Assembly: GCA_024707325.1 (NCBI GenBank)
Contig: JANPZY010000001.1
Location: 434,001-498,000, forward strand
DNA from: Opitutus sp.
GTDB taxonomy: Bacteria > Verrucomicrobiota > Verrucomicrobiia > Opitutales > Opitutaceae
Length of the DNA stretch: 64,000 nt
Reading direction: 5' to 3'
Position numbers and translations under genes: made by a program. This document shows, in pieces, positions 8,731 through 18,567 of this stretch; within the stretch, counting starts at the first letter, position 1; each line of letters begins with the position of its first letter. Below the pieces are notes generated by a model. The model worked only from the letters and a program-made list of their open reading frames with translations, did not search any database and was not told where the DNA came from.

Positions 8731-10734
8731 ATGAGACTGCGCCAATTTTGCCTCAGTGTGTTGTTCTGCTCTGGCTTGAGCACATTGCAGGCGCAAACGC
8801 CCACCGACGTGCCCGCCGTTGCGGCCGCCGAGGAAGAGCTCGTGGGGCCCATCAAGCTCCCGGACGCCGACATCGACACGGTGCTGGGGCTGCTCGAGAT
8901 CTACACGGGGCGCATCATCCTCCGTCCGCAGCAACTTCCGTCCGCCAACTACCACCTCGTCATCGATCGCAAGATCCCGAAGGCCGAGGCGATCCTCGCG
9001 CTTGAGACCGTGCTCGCGCTGAACCAGGTCGGCGTCACTCCGCTCGGAGACAAATTCCTCAAGGTCGTCGCGCTGGCCCAACTCAAAACCGAGGCGCCCG
9101 AGATGATCACCGAGTCCACGCTGAAGCTGCCGCCGAGCGGTCGCGTGGCCGCCAAGCTCTTCCAACTCGATTTTCTCCGCGTCAATGAGTTCGTGCCGCT
9201 GATCTCGCCGCTCATGTCGCCCGGCGTCGCCAACGGCATCGTGCCGCTCGAGAAATCCAACGCCGTCCTGATCACCGACTCGATCAGCAACCTGCAGCGC
9301 GTCGAACTGCTCCTGCAGACGCTCGATGCGCCCACGATGACGGGGCTCACGCCGAAATTCTACACGCTGCGCGAGGCCAAGGCCTCCGACGTGGTCAATA
9401 AGCTCCGCGCGATGTTTCAGGGCCCGCTCCAAGCCCAGCTCGGCTCTGCCACGTCCTACAGCGCCGACGATCGCACCAACCAGATCGTGCTGCTCTCCGA
9501 TCCGCGCCAGCAGAAGCTCTTCGACGACTTGATCGCGCGGCTCGACGTGAAGGCCGAGCCCAACACGCGCAACGAGGTCATCTATCTCAAACACGCCTCC
9601 GCGAAAGACGTCGCGCCACTTCTCAGCCAGCTCGTCTCCGGCCAGAACACCGCGGCGCAGCGCGCCTCGGGCAACAACGCTCGCAATCCGCAGGTCGTGC
9701 AGCCCGCCGCCGACAGTGCCGAGAACGCTGGCGAAGCCGCGCTCGCCGGCCTCACCACCGAGTCCAACGAGTTCAGCAGCCTCATCACGATTCTGCCCGA
9801 CGAACGCAGCAACGCCGTCGTCGTTTCGGGCACGGTCGACGACATCCGGCTCCTGCGCGGCCTGATCGACAAGATCGACATCCTCCTCGCCCAAGTCCGC
9901 ATCGAGGTCGTCATCGCCGAGGTCACGCTCAACGACAACGACAAGAGCGGCCTCCAGAAGCTCAATCTCACCTTCGGCCAGGACGGCGGCGTCACGCGCA
10001 TCACGAAGTTCGACGGCGTGATCCAGGGCGTCACGGTCACCAACGGTGTCACCAACCCGCTCTCGTTTGTCGCCTCACTCGGCGACAACGGCGCCCGCAA
10101 CGACGTGCGCGTGCTCTCCTCCCCCACGATCGTCACCACGCACAACAAGGAAGCGCAGATTCTCGTCGGCGAAAAACGTCCGCTCATCACGGGCACGCAA
10201 AGCAGCATCGTCACCGCGGGGGCGACGCCGGTCACGTCTTCGACCGTCAGCTACACCGACATCGCGATCGACCTGAAGGTCACTCCGCTCATCGGCGAAG
10301 ACGGAAGCATCCAGCTCAAGATCGACCAGAAGGTCGACGACATCACCGGCAATGTCGTCATCGACAATAACGAGCAGCCCATCATCGGCCGCCGTCAGGC
10401 CACCTCGTTCGTCAACGTGAAGGACAGCGAGATGATCGTGCTCGGCGGTTTGCAGCGGAATCGCGTGAGCAACAACCGCACGAAGCTCGGGTTCTTCTAC
10501 GAGCTGCCGATCATCAGCCACATCTTCGGCGCGCGCACGAAGGGACTCGAGCGCACCGAGCTGCTGCTCTTCATCCGCCCGCATGTGATTCGCCCCGCCG
10601 ACGGCACGGCCGACACGATCCGCAAAATCGACGAGCTCTCGAATCGCGAGCAGATCAACCAGTATCTCATCGATCCGTCGAAGCAGCCGGAAAAACCCGG
10701 CTCTGAAAAAGCCGACAAGAAGAAGTCCGATTGA
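8731..10734 (+). CDS. gspD: Type II secretion secretin GspD
   Basis: The 667-residue protein has a signal peptide ending LSTLQAQ, N-terminal periplasmic repeats (LPDADIDTVLGLLEIYTG, then TLREAKASDVVNKLR and YLKHASAKDVAPLLSQL), and a secretin core from about residue 390. That core includes VLSSPTIVTTHNKEAQILVG and EMIVLGGLQRNR. It forms the outer-membrane channel of the type II secretion system. It opens the plus-strand arm gspD-gspE-gspF. No Shine-Dalgarno sequence precedes the ATG; the leader is pyrimidine-rich. Confidence 0.93.
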   Translation: MRLRQFCLSVLFCSGLSTLQAQTPTDVPAVAAAEEELVGPIKLPDADIDTVLGLLEIYTGRIILRPQQLPSANYHLVIDRKIPKAEAILALETVLALNQVGVTPLGDKFLKVVALAQLKTEAPEMITESTLKLPPSGRVAAKLFQLDFLRVNEFVPLISPLMSPGVANGIVPLEKSNAVLITDSISNLQRVELLLQTLDAPTMTGLTPKFYTLREAKASDVVNKLRAMFQGPLQAQLGSATSYSADDRTNQIVLLSDPRQQKLFDDLIARLDVKAEPNTRNEVIYLKHASAKDVAPLLSQLVSGQNTAAQRASGNNARNPQVVQPAADSAENAGEAALAGLTTESNEFSSLITILPDERSNAVVVSGTVDDIRLLRGLIDKIDILLAQVRIEVVIAEVTLNDNDKSGLQKLNLTFGQDGGVTRITKFDGVIQGVTVTNGVTNPLSFVASLGDNGARNDVRVLSSPTIVTTHNKEAQILVGEKRPLITGTQSSIVTAGATPVTSSTVSYTDIAIDLKVTPLIGEDGSIQLKIDQKVDDITGNVVIDNNEQPIIGRRQATSFVNVKDSEMIVLGGLQRNRVSNNRTKLGFFYELPIISHIFGARTKGLERTELLLFIRPHVIRPADGTADTIRKIDELSNREQINQYLIDPSKQPEKPGSEKADKKKSD

Positions 10735-10761
10735 GCCGCGCTCCACGCCGGTTCTCCCGCC

Positions 10762-12480
10762 ATGATCGCGTTTAACTCCGCTGCACTTCCGGCCGCGCTC
10801 GATGCGCGGCTCACCGACGAACAACGCGTCGCGCTCGCGGAGGCTCTGCGCGAAAAACGGCTCGCGGTCCTTTCCGCCGCGCTCTCGCTCACCGAGGCCG
10901 AAACGCTGGGACTGCTCGCCGAAGCGGCTTCGCTCGACGTCGCCACCAATCTCGAGATCGATCCCACCGCACGCGGTCTCCTGCCCGCGCGACTCGCGCA
11001 CGAGTTTCAGATCATTCCGATTCGCTTCCGCACCGAAGCGGAGACCGTCGATGCCGTGGCCGAGGCGCACGCGCCTCTCCATCTCGCGACGGCGTGGCTG
11101 CCCGACGAGGTGATGACGGACTGGCTGCGCACGTTCACCACGCGGCCGCTGGTCTGGCATCTCGCGGTGCCGGAGCGCGTGCATCAGCTCATCATCGAAA
11201 ACTACGGCGTCGGCTCGGGCTCGCTCGAAGACTCCGACGACAGCTACGTCGCGCCCGAGACACAGATTCAGGCCGAGGAAGTCGTCGACGAAGACGCCGC
11301 GGTGGTTCGCTTCGTCAGCGATGTGATTTCGCAGGCGATCGAAGATCAGGCGACCGACATCCACTTCGAGCCGCAGGAAGGTCAGCTCCGCATCCGCTAT
11401 CGCGTGGACGGTTTGCTCGTGCCTGTGCCCGTGCCGGAAAATCTCCTGCGTTTTCAGGACGCGATCATTTCGCGCCTGAAGATCATGGCGCGGCTCAACA
11501 TCTCGGAAAAACGTCTCCCTCAGGACGGCCGCATCAACTTCCGCGCCGGCGCCACCGACCTCGACATCCGCGTCTCCACGATTCCCACGATCTACGCCGA
11601 ATCGATTTCGCTGCGCCTCCTCAATCAGAAGAAAGAGGCTTACACGATGGAGCGCCTCGGCATGAGCGCGCACGAGCAGGCGCAGATCACGCAGATTCTC
11701 GATTACCCGCACGGCATCATTCTCGTCACCGGCCCCACCGGCTCGGGCAAGTCGACCTCGCTCAACGCGTTTCTCCGGAAGATCAACTCCACCGACCTGC
11801 GCATCATCACGATCGAGGACCCGATCGAATACGAGGTGCCCGGCGTGAACCAGATGCAGGTGCGGCCGGAGATCGGACTCACGTTTGCCGACGCGCTTCG
11901 CCACGTGCTGCGCCAGGATCCCGACGTGATCATGGTCGGTGAAATCCGCGACAAGGACACCGCCGAGATCGCGATTCGCGCGTCGCTCACCGGTCACTTG
12001 GTTTTTTCGACGCTGCACACCAACGACGCGCCCGGCGCGATCACGCGTCTGATCGACATGGGCATTGAGCCGTTCCTCGTCGCGTCCGCGATCGAGCTCG
12101 TAATCGCACAACGTCTCGTGCGCCGCCTCTGCCCCGAGTGCTCGCGTCCGGAGCCGGTCAACAAGATCAAGCTCCGCGAAAACCTCGCCATCCTCGGCTG
12201 CACCGAGGAGGAGGCCGCGTCAATCGACACGCTCAAGGCGCCCGTCGGCTGCGACCGGTGCCGCAACACCGGCTACCGTGGCCGCATCGGCATCTTCGAA
12301 ATTTTCCGGCTCAACGACGAGATGCACGAGCCGTGCTCGCGCGCGAAAGCACGCACGCTCACCGAATGCGCGCGCAAGCACGGCATGCGCACGCTCGGCC
12401 AGAGCGGTTGGGGAAAAGTGAAGGCCGGTCACACGACTCTCGACGAAGTGCTCCGCGTGATCACCGTCGCCGAGAAGTAA
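10762..12480 (+). CDS. gspE: Type II secretion ATPase GspE
   Basis: The 572-residue cytoplasmic ATPase powers pseudopilus assembly. It has an N-terminal MshEN-like domain, a Walker A GPTGSGKST at about residue 323, the Asp-box IITIEDPIEYEVPG, a Walker B segment PDVIMVGEIRDKDTAEIA and the His-box LVFSTLHTNDAPGAITRL. A zinc-binding tetracysteine (CPEC and CDRC) lies in the C-terminal region. It starts 28 bases after gspD and ends two bases before gspF, so the three form an operon. Confidence 0.95.
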   Translation: MIAFNSAALPAALDARLTDEQRVALAEALREKRLAVLSAALSLTEAETLGLLAEAASLDVATNLEIDPTARGLLPARLAHEFQIIPIRFRTEAETVDAVAEAHAPLHLATAWLPDEVMTDWLRTFTTRPLVWHLAVPERVHQLIIENYGVGSGSLEDSDDSYVAPETQIQAEEVVDEDAAVVRFVSDVISQAIEDQATDIHFEPQEGQLRIRYRVDGLLVPVPVPENLLRFQDAIISRLKIMARLNISEKRLPQDGRINFRAGATDLDIRVSTIPTIYAESISLRLLNQKKEAYTMERLGMSAHEQAQITQILDYPHGIILVTGPTGSGKSTSLNAFLRKINSTDLRIITIEDPIEYEVPGVNQMQVRPEIGLTFADALRHVLRQDPDVIMVGEIRDKDTAEIAIRASLTGHLVFSTLHTNDAPGAITRLIDMGIEPFLVASAIELVIAQRLVRRLCPECSRPEPVNKIKLRENLAILGCTEEEAASIDTLKAPVGCDRCRNTGYRGRIGIFEIFRLNDEMHEPCSRAKARTLTECARKHGMRTLGQSGWGKVKAGHTTLDEVLRVITVAEK

Positions 12481-12481
12481 G

Positions 12482-13728
12482 ATGCCCCGCTTCACCTACA
12501 CCGCGCGCGATCGCTCCGGCCAGAACGCCAACGGCGCCATCGACGCTCCTTCGCGTCGCGATGCGCTGCGCCTGCTCTCCGCCCGCGGCTTCCACGTCAC
12601 AGGCATGTCCGAGGCGAGCTCCGCGCCCACCGCATCGCAGGCGAAGACCAAAGCCGCCGCCCCAAAAGAAGCCGATCCCGCGAAGACGCCGCTCACGCGG
12701 AAAGAGCGGCTCCCGTTTCTCGAAGCGCTCCACGACCTCACTTCGAGCGGTCTTTCCGCCGGCGAGGCCGTGCGGCTTCTCTCGGTCCGCATCAAGGAGC
12801 CGAAACTTCGCCTGCTCAGTCGCGGCCTCTGGGAACGCTTGAGCGAAGGCGCGCCGCTCTCGCGCGCGATGGCCGATTTCGACGCCGTGTTCGATCCGGC
12901 CACGATCAATCTCATCAACGCCGGCGAAGCCACCGGCTCGCTCAACGATACGCTCTCGCGCCTCATCACGCACCTCACCGAGCAACGCGAACTGCGCCGC
13001 CAGCTCGTCGCCGCCCTCGCCTACCCGGTGTTCATGGTGTTCGTCGCGAGCCTGGTGATTCTGTTTTTCTCTTCTTCCTGCTGCCGCGGCTGCAGACGCT
13101 GCTCCGTTCGCTCGGCGGCGAACTGCCGCTCTCCACGCAGCTCCTCGTCGGCTTCGCCAACTTCACGCTGCACTACGGCATCTTCATCATCGCCGCCGCG
13201 GTGTTCGGTTTCGGCGCGTTCTGGCGCTGGCGAAAAACCGAGGCCGGACGCGAGGCGACCGATCGCTGGCTGCTCCAGCTTCCGCTCGTCGGCCCGTTCG
13301 TCGTCGCGCAAACGGTGCTCTCGTTCAGCCAGACGCTCGGCGTGCTGCTCGCCAACGGCATCACCGCCGCCGAGGCGCTGCGCATGACCGAGAAACAAAT
13401 CGCGAATCGCGTCCACCGTCGCGCGTTCAACGAGGCCACCGGCCGCGTGCTCGAAGGTGAAGCGCTCTCCTCATCGCTCGCGCGCACGCAGTGCTTTCCC
13501 GATCTCGTGCTCGACCGCCTCGCCGTCGGCGAGAACACCGGCAACGTCGTGCCGAGTCTCCGCGACATCGCGCGCAACTACCAAAAGATCGTCACGAACC
13601 AGCTGAACGTTTTCACCAAGGTGATCGCGAGCGGTGTGCTGCTCGCGGTGTTCGTGCTCGTGGGCTTCATCGCGTTCTCGATCGTCGCTGCGGTCTTCAA
13701 AGTCAGCGCGAGTTTCCAACTCGGTTGA
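12482..13728 (+). CDS. gspF: Type II secretion inner-membrane protein GspF, frameshifted
   Basis: GspF is the polytopic inner-membrane platform that contacts GspE and the pseudopilus. The first frame covers the N-terminal cytoplasmic region and the first T2SSF domain (LPFLEALHDLTSSGLSAGEA, then INAGEATGSLNDTLSRL). It breaks in the first membrane helix at LVILFF. The second frame continues with LPRLQTLLRSLGGELPLST, the second T2SSF domain (VLSFSQTLGVLLANGITAAE, VGENTGNVVPSL) and the last helix, ending at 13728. The junction is at 13064-13076 in a T-rich run where one base appears to be missing. The corrected length is about 415 residues, normal for GspF. Confidence 0.88.
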
Positions 13729-13782
13729 ACCCGAGCCGCGCAGATCGGCACTCCCCCAGGTTTTGTTCGGATGGCAGACGAG

Positions 13783-13803
13783 AAAGTCCGTAATACGGAC
13801 TTT
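13783..13803. repeat. Perfect 21-bp palindrome, first of an inverted pair
   Basis: Arms AAAGTCCGT and ACGGACTTT flank the spacer AAT. The sequence at 13896-13916 is its exact reverse complement as a whole (spacer ATT). The pair lies just after gspF in the convergent region between the two T2SS arms. It could be a bidirectional terminator, an operator or a REP-like element. Confidence 0.75.
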
Positions 13804-13895
13804 TGTCTGAGAAGCCGTCCGATTGTCCTCGGTTTTTCTCCGTCGATTTCGCTCTACGCTCGAGGAAGACAGCACCTGTTTTGAGACCTCGCTTG

Positions 13896-13916
13896 AAAGT
13901 CCGTATTACGGACTTT
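13896..13916. repeat. Perfect 21-bp palindrome, second of an inverted pair
   Basis: Same 9-bp arms as the element at 13783-13803, with the spacer ATT. The two elements start 113 bp apart. Neither has a long T tract, so a simple intrinsic terminator is not obvious. Confidence 0.75.
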
Positions 13917-13935
13917 CTGCCTCCGTCCCTTGACC

Positions 13936-14084
13936 TAGTCCGCACGTGGTCGCGAAAGAATGCGGACCTTGACCCGAGACGGTCCGCATGTCGTGCCAAC
14001 TCGGTGCGCACCTTGTCCCGACGTGGGACGGACCTTGGCTCGACCGTGTCCGCACTCGGTCCCGACTCAAGCCACACTCGGGAC
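13936..14084. repeat. Degenerate tandem repeat, 22-bp period (array B, reversed)
   Basis: About six 22-bp units are packed between the inverted palindromes and the end of gspM. The reverse complement reads in the same sense as arrays A, C and D, with half-units such as AAGGTGCGCACC and CCACGTCGGGAC. The array fills most of the gap between the convergent gspF and gspM ends. Confidence 0.85.
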
Positions 14085-14087
14085 GAA

Positions 14088-14618
14088 TCAGCGGATGACT
14101 TCGACCGACGAGACGCGCAGCGACGCGTTGAGCAGCGCGGGATTCGCGCGATCGGCAGCGAGCGAGCATTGCTCGATGCCGATGTAGGGCGAGCGTTGCG
14201 AGAGCGCGAGGTAGAAGCGCTTCAGCGCCCCCCACTCCGCGCGCGGCAGCGTGAACTGCACGGTGTGAATCGCGAAATCCGCCGTGCGATCGGTGCGCGG
14301 GGTGTCGTTGGTAAAACGCAGTCCGTGTTCGCGTGCGAGAGCGGTGAGCTCGCCGACGAGTCGCGTGTCGTCGAACGTTCGCGAAGGATCGAGATCACTC
14401 ACGGCCTGTTCGGCCGCCTGCTCGATGGTTTCGCGGTTGGCGAGCCATTGCGATTGCACCGCGAGCTCCGTGCTCGTCGCACGCTGTTGCCGCCAAAACG
14501 CTGCGGCGCGGCTGCCGAAACTCGAAAACCACATGAGGACGCCGAGCAGCACGAGCAGCCAGAGCATCACCTGCTCACGCAGGGCCCGCGAAAGGAAGAA
14601 GACGCGAAAACGGTTCAT
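14088..14618 (-). CDS. gspM: Type II secretion protein GspM
   Basis: The 176-residue bitopic protein has a short cytoplasmic start (MNRFRVFFLSRALREQ), one transmembrane helix (VMLWLLVLLGVLMWF), a helical linker and a ferredoxin-like periplasmic domain. It is the last gene of the minus-strand arm and overlaps gspL by ATGA. GspM partners GspL in the inner-membrane platform. Sequence conservation in this family is weak, so size, topology and position carry the call. Confidence 0.8.
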   Translation of the reverse strand: MNRFRVFFLSRALREQVMLWLLVLLGVLMWFSSFGSRAAAFWRQQRATSTELAVQSQWLANRETIEQAAEQAVSDLDPSRTFDDTRLVGELTALAREHGLRFTNDTPRTDRTADFAIHTVQFTLPRAEWGALKRFYLALSQRSPYIGIEQCSLAADRANPALLNASLRVSSVEVIR

Positions 14619-15752
14619 GGCGCGGTCGCGGGTTTAAGCGCTTCGGGACGGAACGTGACCGCCATGGTGAAGGCCATGACATTTTCACGCGTGCGTTGAT
14701 CGCGGATCTCCACGCGTTCGAAGCCTTCGCGCGAACCCAGCGAGGCCTGAAATGCGGACACCGCATCGGGCGCCGTGCTCTGGGCGTCGATCACGAGCGA
14801 GTAAAGTCCGTTGGTCGTCGCGCGGAGAAACGTAATCGCGTCGGGTTTGCCCGCGCTCACCGCGGACAACATTTCGAGCGGCAGCAGCCGTTTTGTGGAA
14901 AGCTCGTGGATGCGGTTCGAAAGATTCTGCGCCGTCTCGATACGCTGCACCACGGGGCGCTGCGCGTTGAGGTTGCGCTTCGCGCGAGCGCTGCCACACG
15001 CCGCCGCCGATGAGCGCGAGTTCGCCCACGGCGAGCACCACCAGTGCCGCCGCGGTGCCGACAAATCCGCGCCACAGCAAGCGCGCACGCGCATTGCGGC
15101 GGCTGATCTCGGCCAGCGCAGCCTTGTCGCGCACGTCAGCACGCGAAGCCTGCGCGGCGTCGAGTCGCGCGGTGGCTTCAGCCACGCGGAACACCACGCC
15201 GTCGTCGGGATTCCCCTCCACCACGACCGGGTCGGTCGCAATGTCGTTGATCACGCCGCCGGCCGAAACGGCAGCGAGCAGCGCGCGCCGCTCGGAGGCG
15301 CGAATCACTTCGTCGAGCTCGCGCGGAGCGGGCCGATGTGCAACCGCAGCGGGAATGGGTGACGCCGCCCAGCGGATCGCGGTGAAGCCCTCGACGGTAT
15401 CCAGCACCAACGTGGAACCATCGATCGTCGGCAAGCCAAGTGCCGCGACGAAAGCCGGAATGACGAGCTGGGCGTCGTTCCACGTTGCGGTTTGCTCCGG
15501 GGTGAAACGGCGGCGATACGCCGCATAAATCACGGCGTCATCTGCCCCAGGCAACCAGTAAAAGCCGTAGAAAAGCTGCGTGGCGGGAAACGGAGACAGC
15601 GACTCGACGGCCAGTTCTGCCTGCGAGGCCGCTTCGGCTGCCGAACTGCCCGGCGCGATCGGCACCACCCGCACAAAGAAATGCGAGTCGGGCAGCAGCA
15701 CCACTTTCGGGGGCTGAGCCGCACGGGGGAATTTGAACAGGGGCGACTTCAT
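14615..15752 (-). CDS. gspL: Type II secretion protein GspL, frameshifted
   Basis: The protein has an N-terminal actin-like cytoplasmic domain (MKSPLFKFPRAAQPPKVVLL to about residue 230), a membrane helix (FVGTAAALVVLAVGELALIG) and a periplasmic ferredoxin-like domain ending VMAFTMAVTFRPEALKP. The periplasmic part is in a different frame from the cytoplasmic part. The break lies at about 14978-14995, where one extra base is present. Correction gives about 378 residues. It overlaps gspK at its start and gspM at its end. GspL links the ATPase GspE to GspM. Confidence 0.85.
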
Positions 15753-16879
15753 GCCGACGCGTCTTCGGAGCGGGTTGAAATCTCAATATTCTCCTGAATT
15801 TCCAAGAGCGTAAATGGATAGTTGAGCTTTTTGGACGAAGCACTTCCGTCGCCGGAATCATCGTCCTCGTCGTCATCTTCGTCTTCGTCCCGTGCAGCCG
15901 AGCGATTGGAACGCGAGGAAGACGCCTCCTCCACGACCGATTTCTCCTCCACAAGTTTCGCCCCTTCTGGCGGTGCGAGGACTGCGGTGAGGTGAAACTG
16001 CGTCAGACCCTGCGTGATCGTGATTCGCACCCGCAGGGCGTTGATCTCGGTGCCGAGGGCATCCGGCACACGGCCCGCGCCGAGCAGGCCGGCGGCATCC
16101 TCCACGCTGCGAAAATACCGGGCGCCCGATTGCGCGTAACTACCGCGGCCCGACAGGTATTCGCGAACGGTCTGTGAACTCGTTTCGTCGCCGACTCCGA
16201 GCGCCGCGAGCACATCGGTGCGACCTCCGTTGAGATTGCTCTTTGAAAAATCGAACAACGACACGGCGTCGACGAAGCGCTGGTAATACTCGGTGGGCAG
16301 TCCTTCGCGATCGAAGAAGAAGTCCCTGGCGACGTCGATGGCCGCCAGCTCACGGTAAGACCGAAGCGAGCGCTTGGGGGCATGATACGGCAGGTTCGCG
16401 CGATCGTAGCTCGTGAGCTGAAGCGTGCCGGGCACAAAATCCTTTTTCATCCAGTCGAGCAGCGCATCGGTGAGTCGCTCGGCGTCGGCATCGCTCAACG
16501 ACCACGAGCGAAACAGGTTGATCAACGTGGCCCGGTCAGCGTGAGGCAGGGACAACTTGCCGCTCTCGTCCTCGAACTCCACCTGTGCGGTGCGTCCTTC
16601 GCCGGGGGTCCAGCCGGCGAACTCCAGCGGTTGATCCCAGCCTTCGGACGGACTGCGCAGCGACTGGCCCGCCGTGCGAAATTCCGCGAGGACCGCCACG
16701 ACGACTTCAAGGGCCGAATAGGCATCCTGGCGCAAATTCCGGCTGATCGCTTCGCGCGACGCCACGACGAGGTCCGTGTGCGCCTTCTGCACAAATGCGA
16801 CGAGCGCAAAGGTCGCGAACATCAGCGTGACCAACACGACCACGAGCACGGAGCCTCGAATGGAACGGCGCAGGATCAT
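15749..16879 (-). CDS. gspK: Type II secretion minor pseudopilin GspK, acidic insert near the C-terminus
   Basis: The 376-residue protein starts MILRRSIRGSVLVVVLVTLM, a short prepilin-like leader and hydrophobic helix, and has the large periplasmic domain typical of GspK. Near the C-terminus is a strongly acidic, low-complexity stretch (about residues 325-350, DEDEDDDEDDDSGDG). The tail after it (LNYPFTLLEIQENIEI) is ordered-looking. GspK caps the pseudopilus tip with GspI and GspJ. The ATG at 16879 lies one base after the gspJ stop, so the long upstream extension of the frame is rejected. Confidence 0.85.
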   Translation of the reverse strand: MILRRSIRGSVLVVVLVTLMFATFALVAFVQKAHTDLVVASREAISRNLRQDAYSALEVVVAVLAEFRTAGQSLRSPSEGWDQPLEFAGWTPGEGRTAQVEFEDESGKLSLPHADRATLINLFRSWSLSDADAERLTDALLDWMKKDFVPGTLQLTSYDRANLPYHAPKRSLRSYRELAAIDVARDFFFDREGLPTEYYQRFVDAVSLFDFSKSNLNGGRTDVLAALGVGDETSSQTVREYLSGRGSYAQSGARYFRSVEDAAGLLGAGRVPDALGTEINALRVRITITQGLTQFHLTAVLAPPEGAKLVEEKSVVEEASSSRSNRSAARDEDEDDDEDDDSGDGSASSKKLNYPFTLLEIQENIEISTRSEDASA

Positions 16880-16880
16880 G

Positions 16881-17552
16881 TCAGAAGACGGGCAGTCCCT
16901 CCGTGACCGTCGGGACCGCGACGAGCATCTCCCGCGTGCGACCGGCATAGGTGAACTTCAAACGGAGACGCTGAGGCACCAGAAATTCGTCGTCATCGCC
17001 GCGCTGCAGCGCGGTCTCGGTTTTCCAGTTTTTGAAATCAGCGTCGTAGTAGTCGTAGAGCACCTCGCTCACGAGCGGAGAAACCACGGTCTCATGCGGC
17101 GGATCCTCCAGGAAGCGCGTCTCGAGTCGCGAACGCCAGAGCAACACCAGCCCTTCGCGCTCGCGCCACTGGAGTGAGCAGACGACTTCCGGCAACGGTT
17201 TGTCAGGCCATGGAATCACGTGGCTGCCCTGCAGGAGTTCGAACGTAAGAAGATTCTCCGTCGCGCCCGTCGAGACGCGCACTTCCTGAACCGTGATCGG
17301 CTTGTTGCCCGTGCCCGCCGGAGGCAGCGAGGCCTGACGAAGTTGCTCCGCGAGAAACCGGGTGACGGCGCGCGTGTGCTGTTCGAAAAGCCGCGCGTCG
17401 GAATTGCGGCCCCACAGCTCGCCCATCGAGAAGATGAAGCTGTTCAGCCCCACCAACACCAAACCGACGAGCGCGAGAGCGAGCAGCATCTCGAGCAGGG
17501 TGAAGCCATCGCGCGTCCGCCGGGTATCCGTGTATCCAGAATTTGAATTCAT
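16881..17552 (-). CDS. gspJ: Type II secretion minor pseudopilin GspJ
   Basis: The 223-residue protein has the prepilin motif GFTLLEMLLALALVGLVLVG after a short basic leader (TRRTRD) and a periplasmic domain with RLKFTYAGRTREML near the end. The ATG at 17552 overlaps the gspI stop as ATGA, fixing the start. It forms part of the pseudopilus tip with GspI and GspK. Confidence 0.87.
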   Translation of the reverse strand: MNSNSGYTDTRRTRDGFTLLEMLLALALVGLVLVGLNSFIFSMGELWGRNSDARLFEQHTRAVTRFLAEQLRQASLPPAGTGNKPITVQEVRVSTGATENLLTFELLQGSHVIPWPDKPLPEVVCSLQWREREGLVLLWRSRLETRFLEDPPHETVVSPLVSEVLYDYYDADFKNWKTETALQRGDDDEFLVPQRLRLKFTYAGRTREMLVAVPTVTEGLPVF

Positions 17553-18010
17553 GGCGTCTGGCGGAGAATCTCGGCAATGCGCTCGCGCGCGGCCTGGCGC
17601 AAGCGGCTGTTTTCGGCGGCGTCGGCCCACGTCGGTCGCACGACATGAAAGGTCTGCGTCACGGTCTCGCTCGGCCGGTTGGTGGCTTCGATTTCGCAGG
17701 TGAGCGTAACAAGGAAGAGATCGGCGATGCCGGTCGTCTCGATCGTGGAACGCCAGCGCACGCGTTCGCCACCGGGAGTTTCAAACGTGTCGCCCTCCTC
17801 GGCGCGCTGACGCTCAGGCAGACTGAGGAGCTGCAGGCGCGCGAAACGGATGTCCTCTTCGCGTTCGTTCGAACGGGCGGCGATTTCGTAGGCGTTGAGA
17901 ACGTTGAGATACGTGGCGCCCAACACGACGGCCGACAGCGCAAAGATCGCGAGCGCGATCAGCACCTCAAGCAGCGTGAACGCGCGGGAGTCTTTACGGA
18001 CGGCGTTCAT
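17549..18010 (-). CDS. gspI: Type II secretion minor pseudopilin GspI
   Basis: The 153-residue protein begins MNAVRKDSRAFTLLEVLIAL, a classic prepilin peptidase site followed by the pilin helix. The chosen start at 18010 overlaps the last 17 bases of gspH. Size and order (G-H-I-J-K-L-M) match the standard general secretory pathway arrangement. Confidence 0.87.
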   Translation of the reverse strand: MNAVRKDSRAFTLLEVLIALAIFALSAVVLGATYLNVLNAYEIAARSNEREEDIRFARLQLLSLPERQRAEEGDTFETPGGERVRWRSTIETTGIADLFLVTLTCEIEATNRPSETVTQTFHVVRPTWADAAENSRLRQAARERIAEILRQTP

Positions 18011-18494
18011 CGCTCGCGCGCAGCATCGGTGCGCAGGTCCACGGATCAATGGAAAGCACCCGCGGAACACCGCCGCGTCGGATCTGCAGACGAAACGGAC
18101 TGCAGGTGCCATCGGAATAGAACGTCGCGCCCGCCATCGTTTGCGTTTCGGTCAGGATACCGCCGATCAGCAGCGCGCCACGAGAGTCTCCCGGGGCAAT
18201 AAATTCGACGGCGAGGTCGACATTGGCCGGCGCGGCCACCGTGAAACTTTCGGCATAACCGGTGCCCTGCGCCGTGAACTCGCGTGTTTTCGGATCGAAC
18301 TTCAGCTGGACGTCCATCTGCCGCTCCAATGCCACATCGCGGGCGCGACGCACCGCCTGCCAAAACACATCCTCGACGCTCTGCGGCTTCTCCGTGAGCA
18401 CGCGGATGCCACCCGTGATCAGAACCGCGGAAAGCAATCCGATGAGCCCCAGCGCGAGCAGGATCTCGAGGAGCGTGAAGCCTTCTCTGCGCAT
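17994..18494 (-). CDS. gspH: Type II secretion minor pseudopilin GspH
   Basis: The 166-residue protein starts MRREGFTLLEILLALGLIGL, giving a six-residue leader and pilin helix. The remainder has a GspH-type beta-rich domain with QTMAGATFYSDGTCSPF. It follows gspG by 73 bases and overlaps gspI. The upstream extension of the frame has no prepilin logic, so the ATG at 18494 is preferred. Confidence 0.85.
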   Translation of the reverse strand: MRREGFTLLEILLALGLIGLLSAVLITGGIRVLTEKPQSVEDVFWQAVRRARDVALERQMDVQLKFDPKTREFTAQGTGYAESFTVAAPANVDLAVEFIAPGDSRGALLIGGILTETQTMAGATFYSDGTCSPFRLQIRRGGVPRVLSIDPWTCAPMLRASDERRP

Positions 18495-18567
18495 GAGTTT
18501 CTCGCGTCGCAACGGCGCGACGACGCGCGGCGACAAGGACTGTCCGATCCGCGCGTGGCTGGCGGAA

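Noticed and set aside
10075..12111. 678-residue minus-strand open frame
   Set aside because: Antisense to gspD and gspE with shadow composition.
12482..13387. GspF as a truncated pseudogene
   Set aside because: The second half is fully conserved in the next frame, including the second T2SSF domain, and the break is at a homopolymer.
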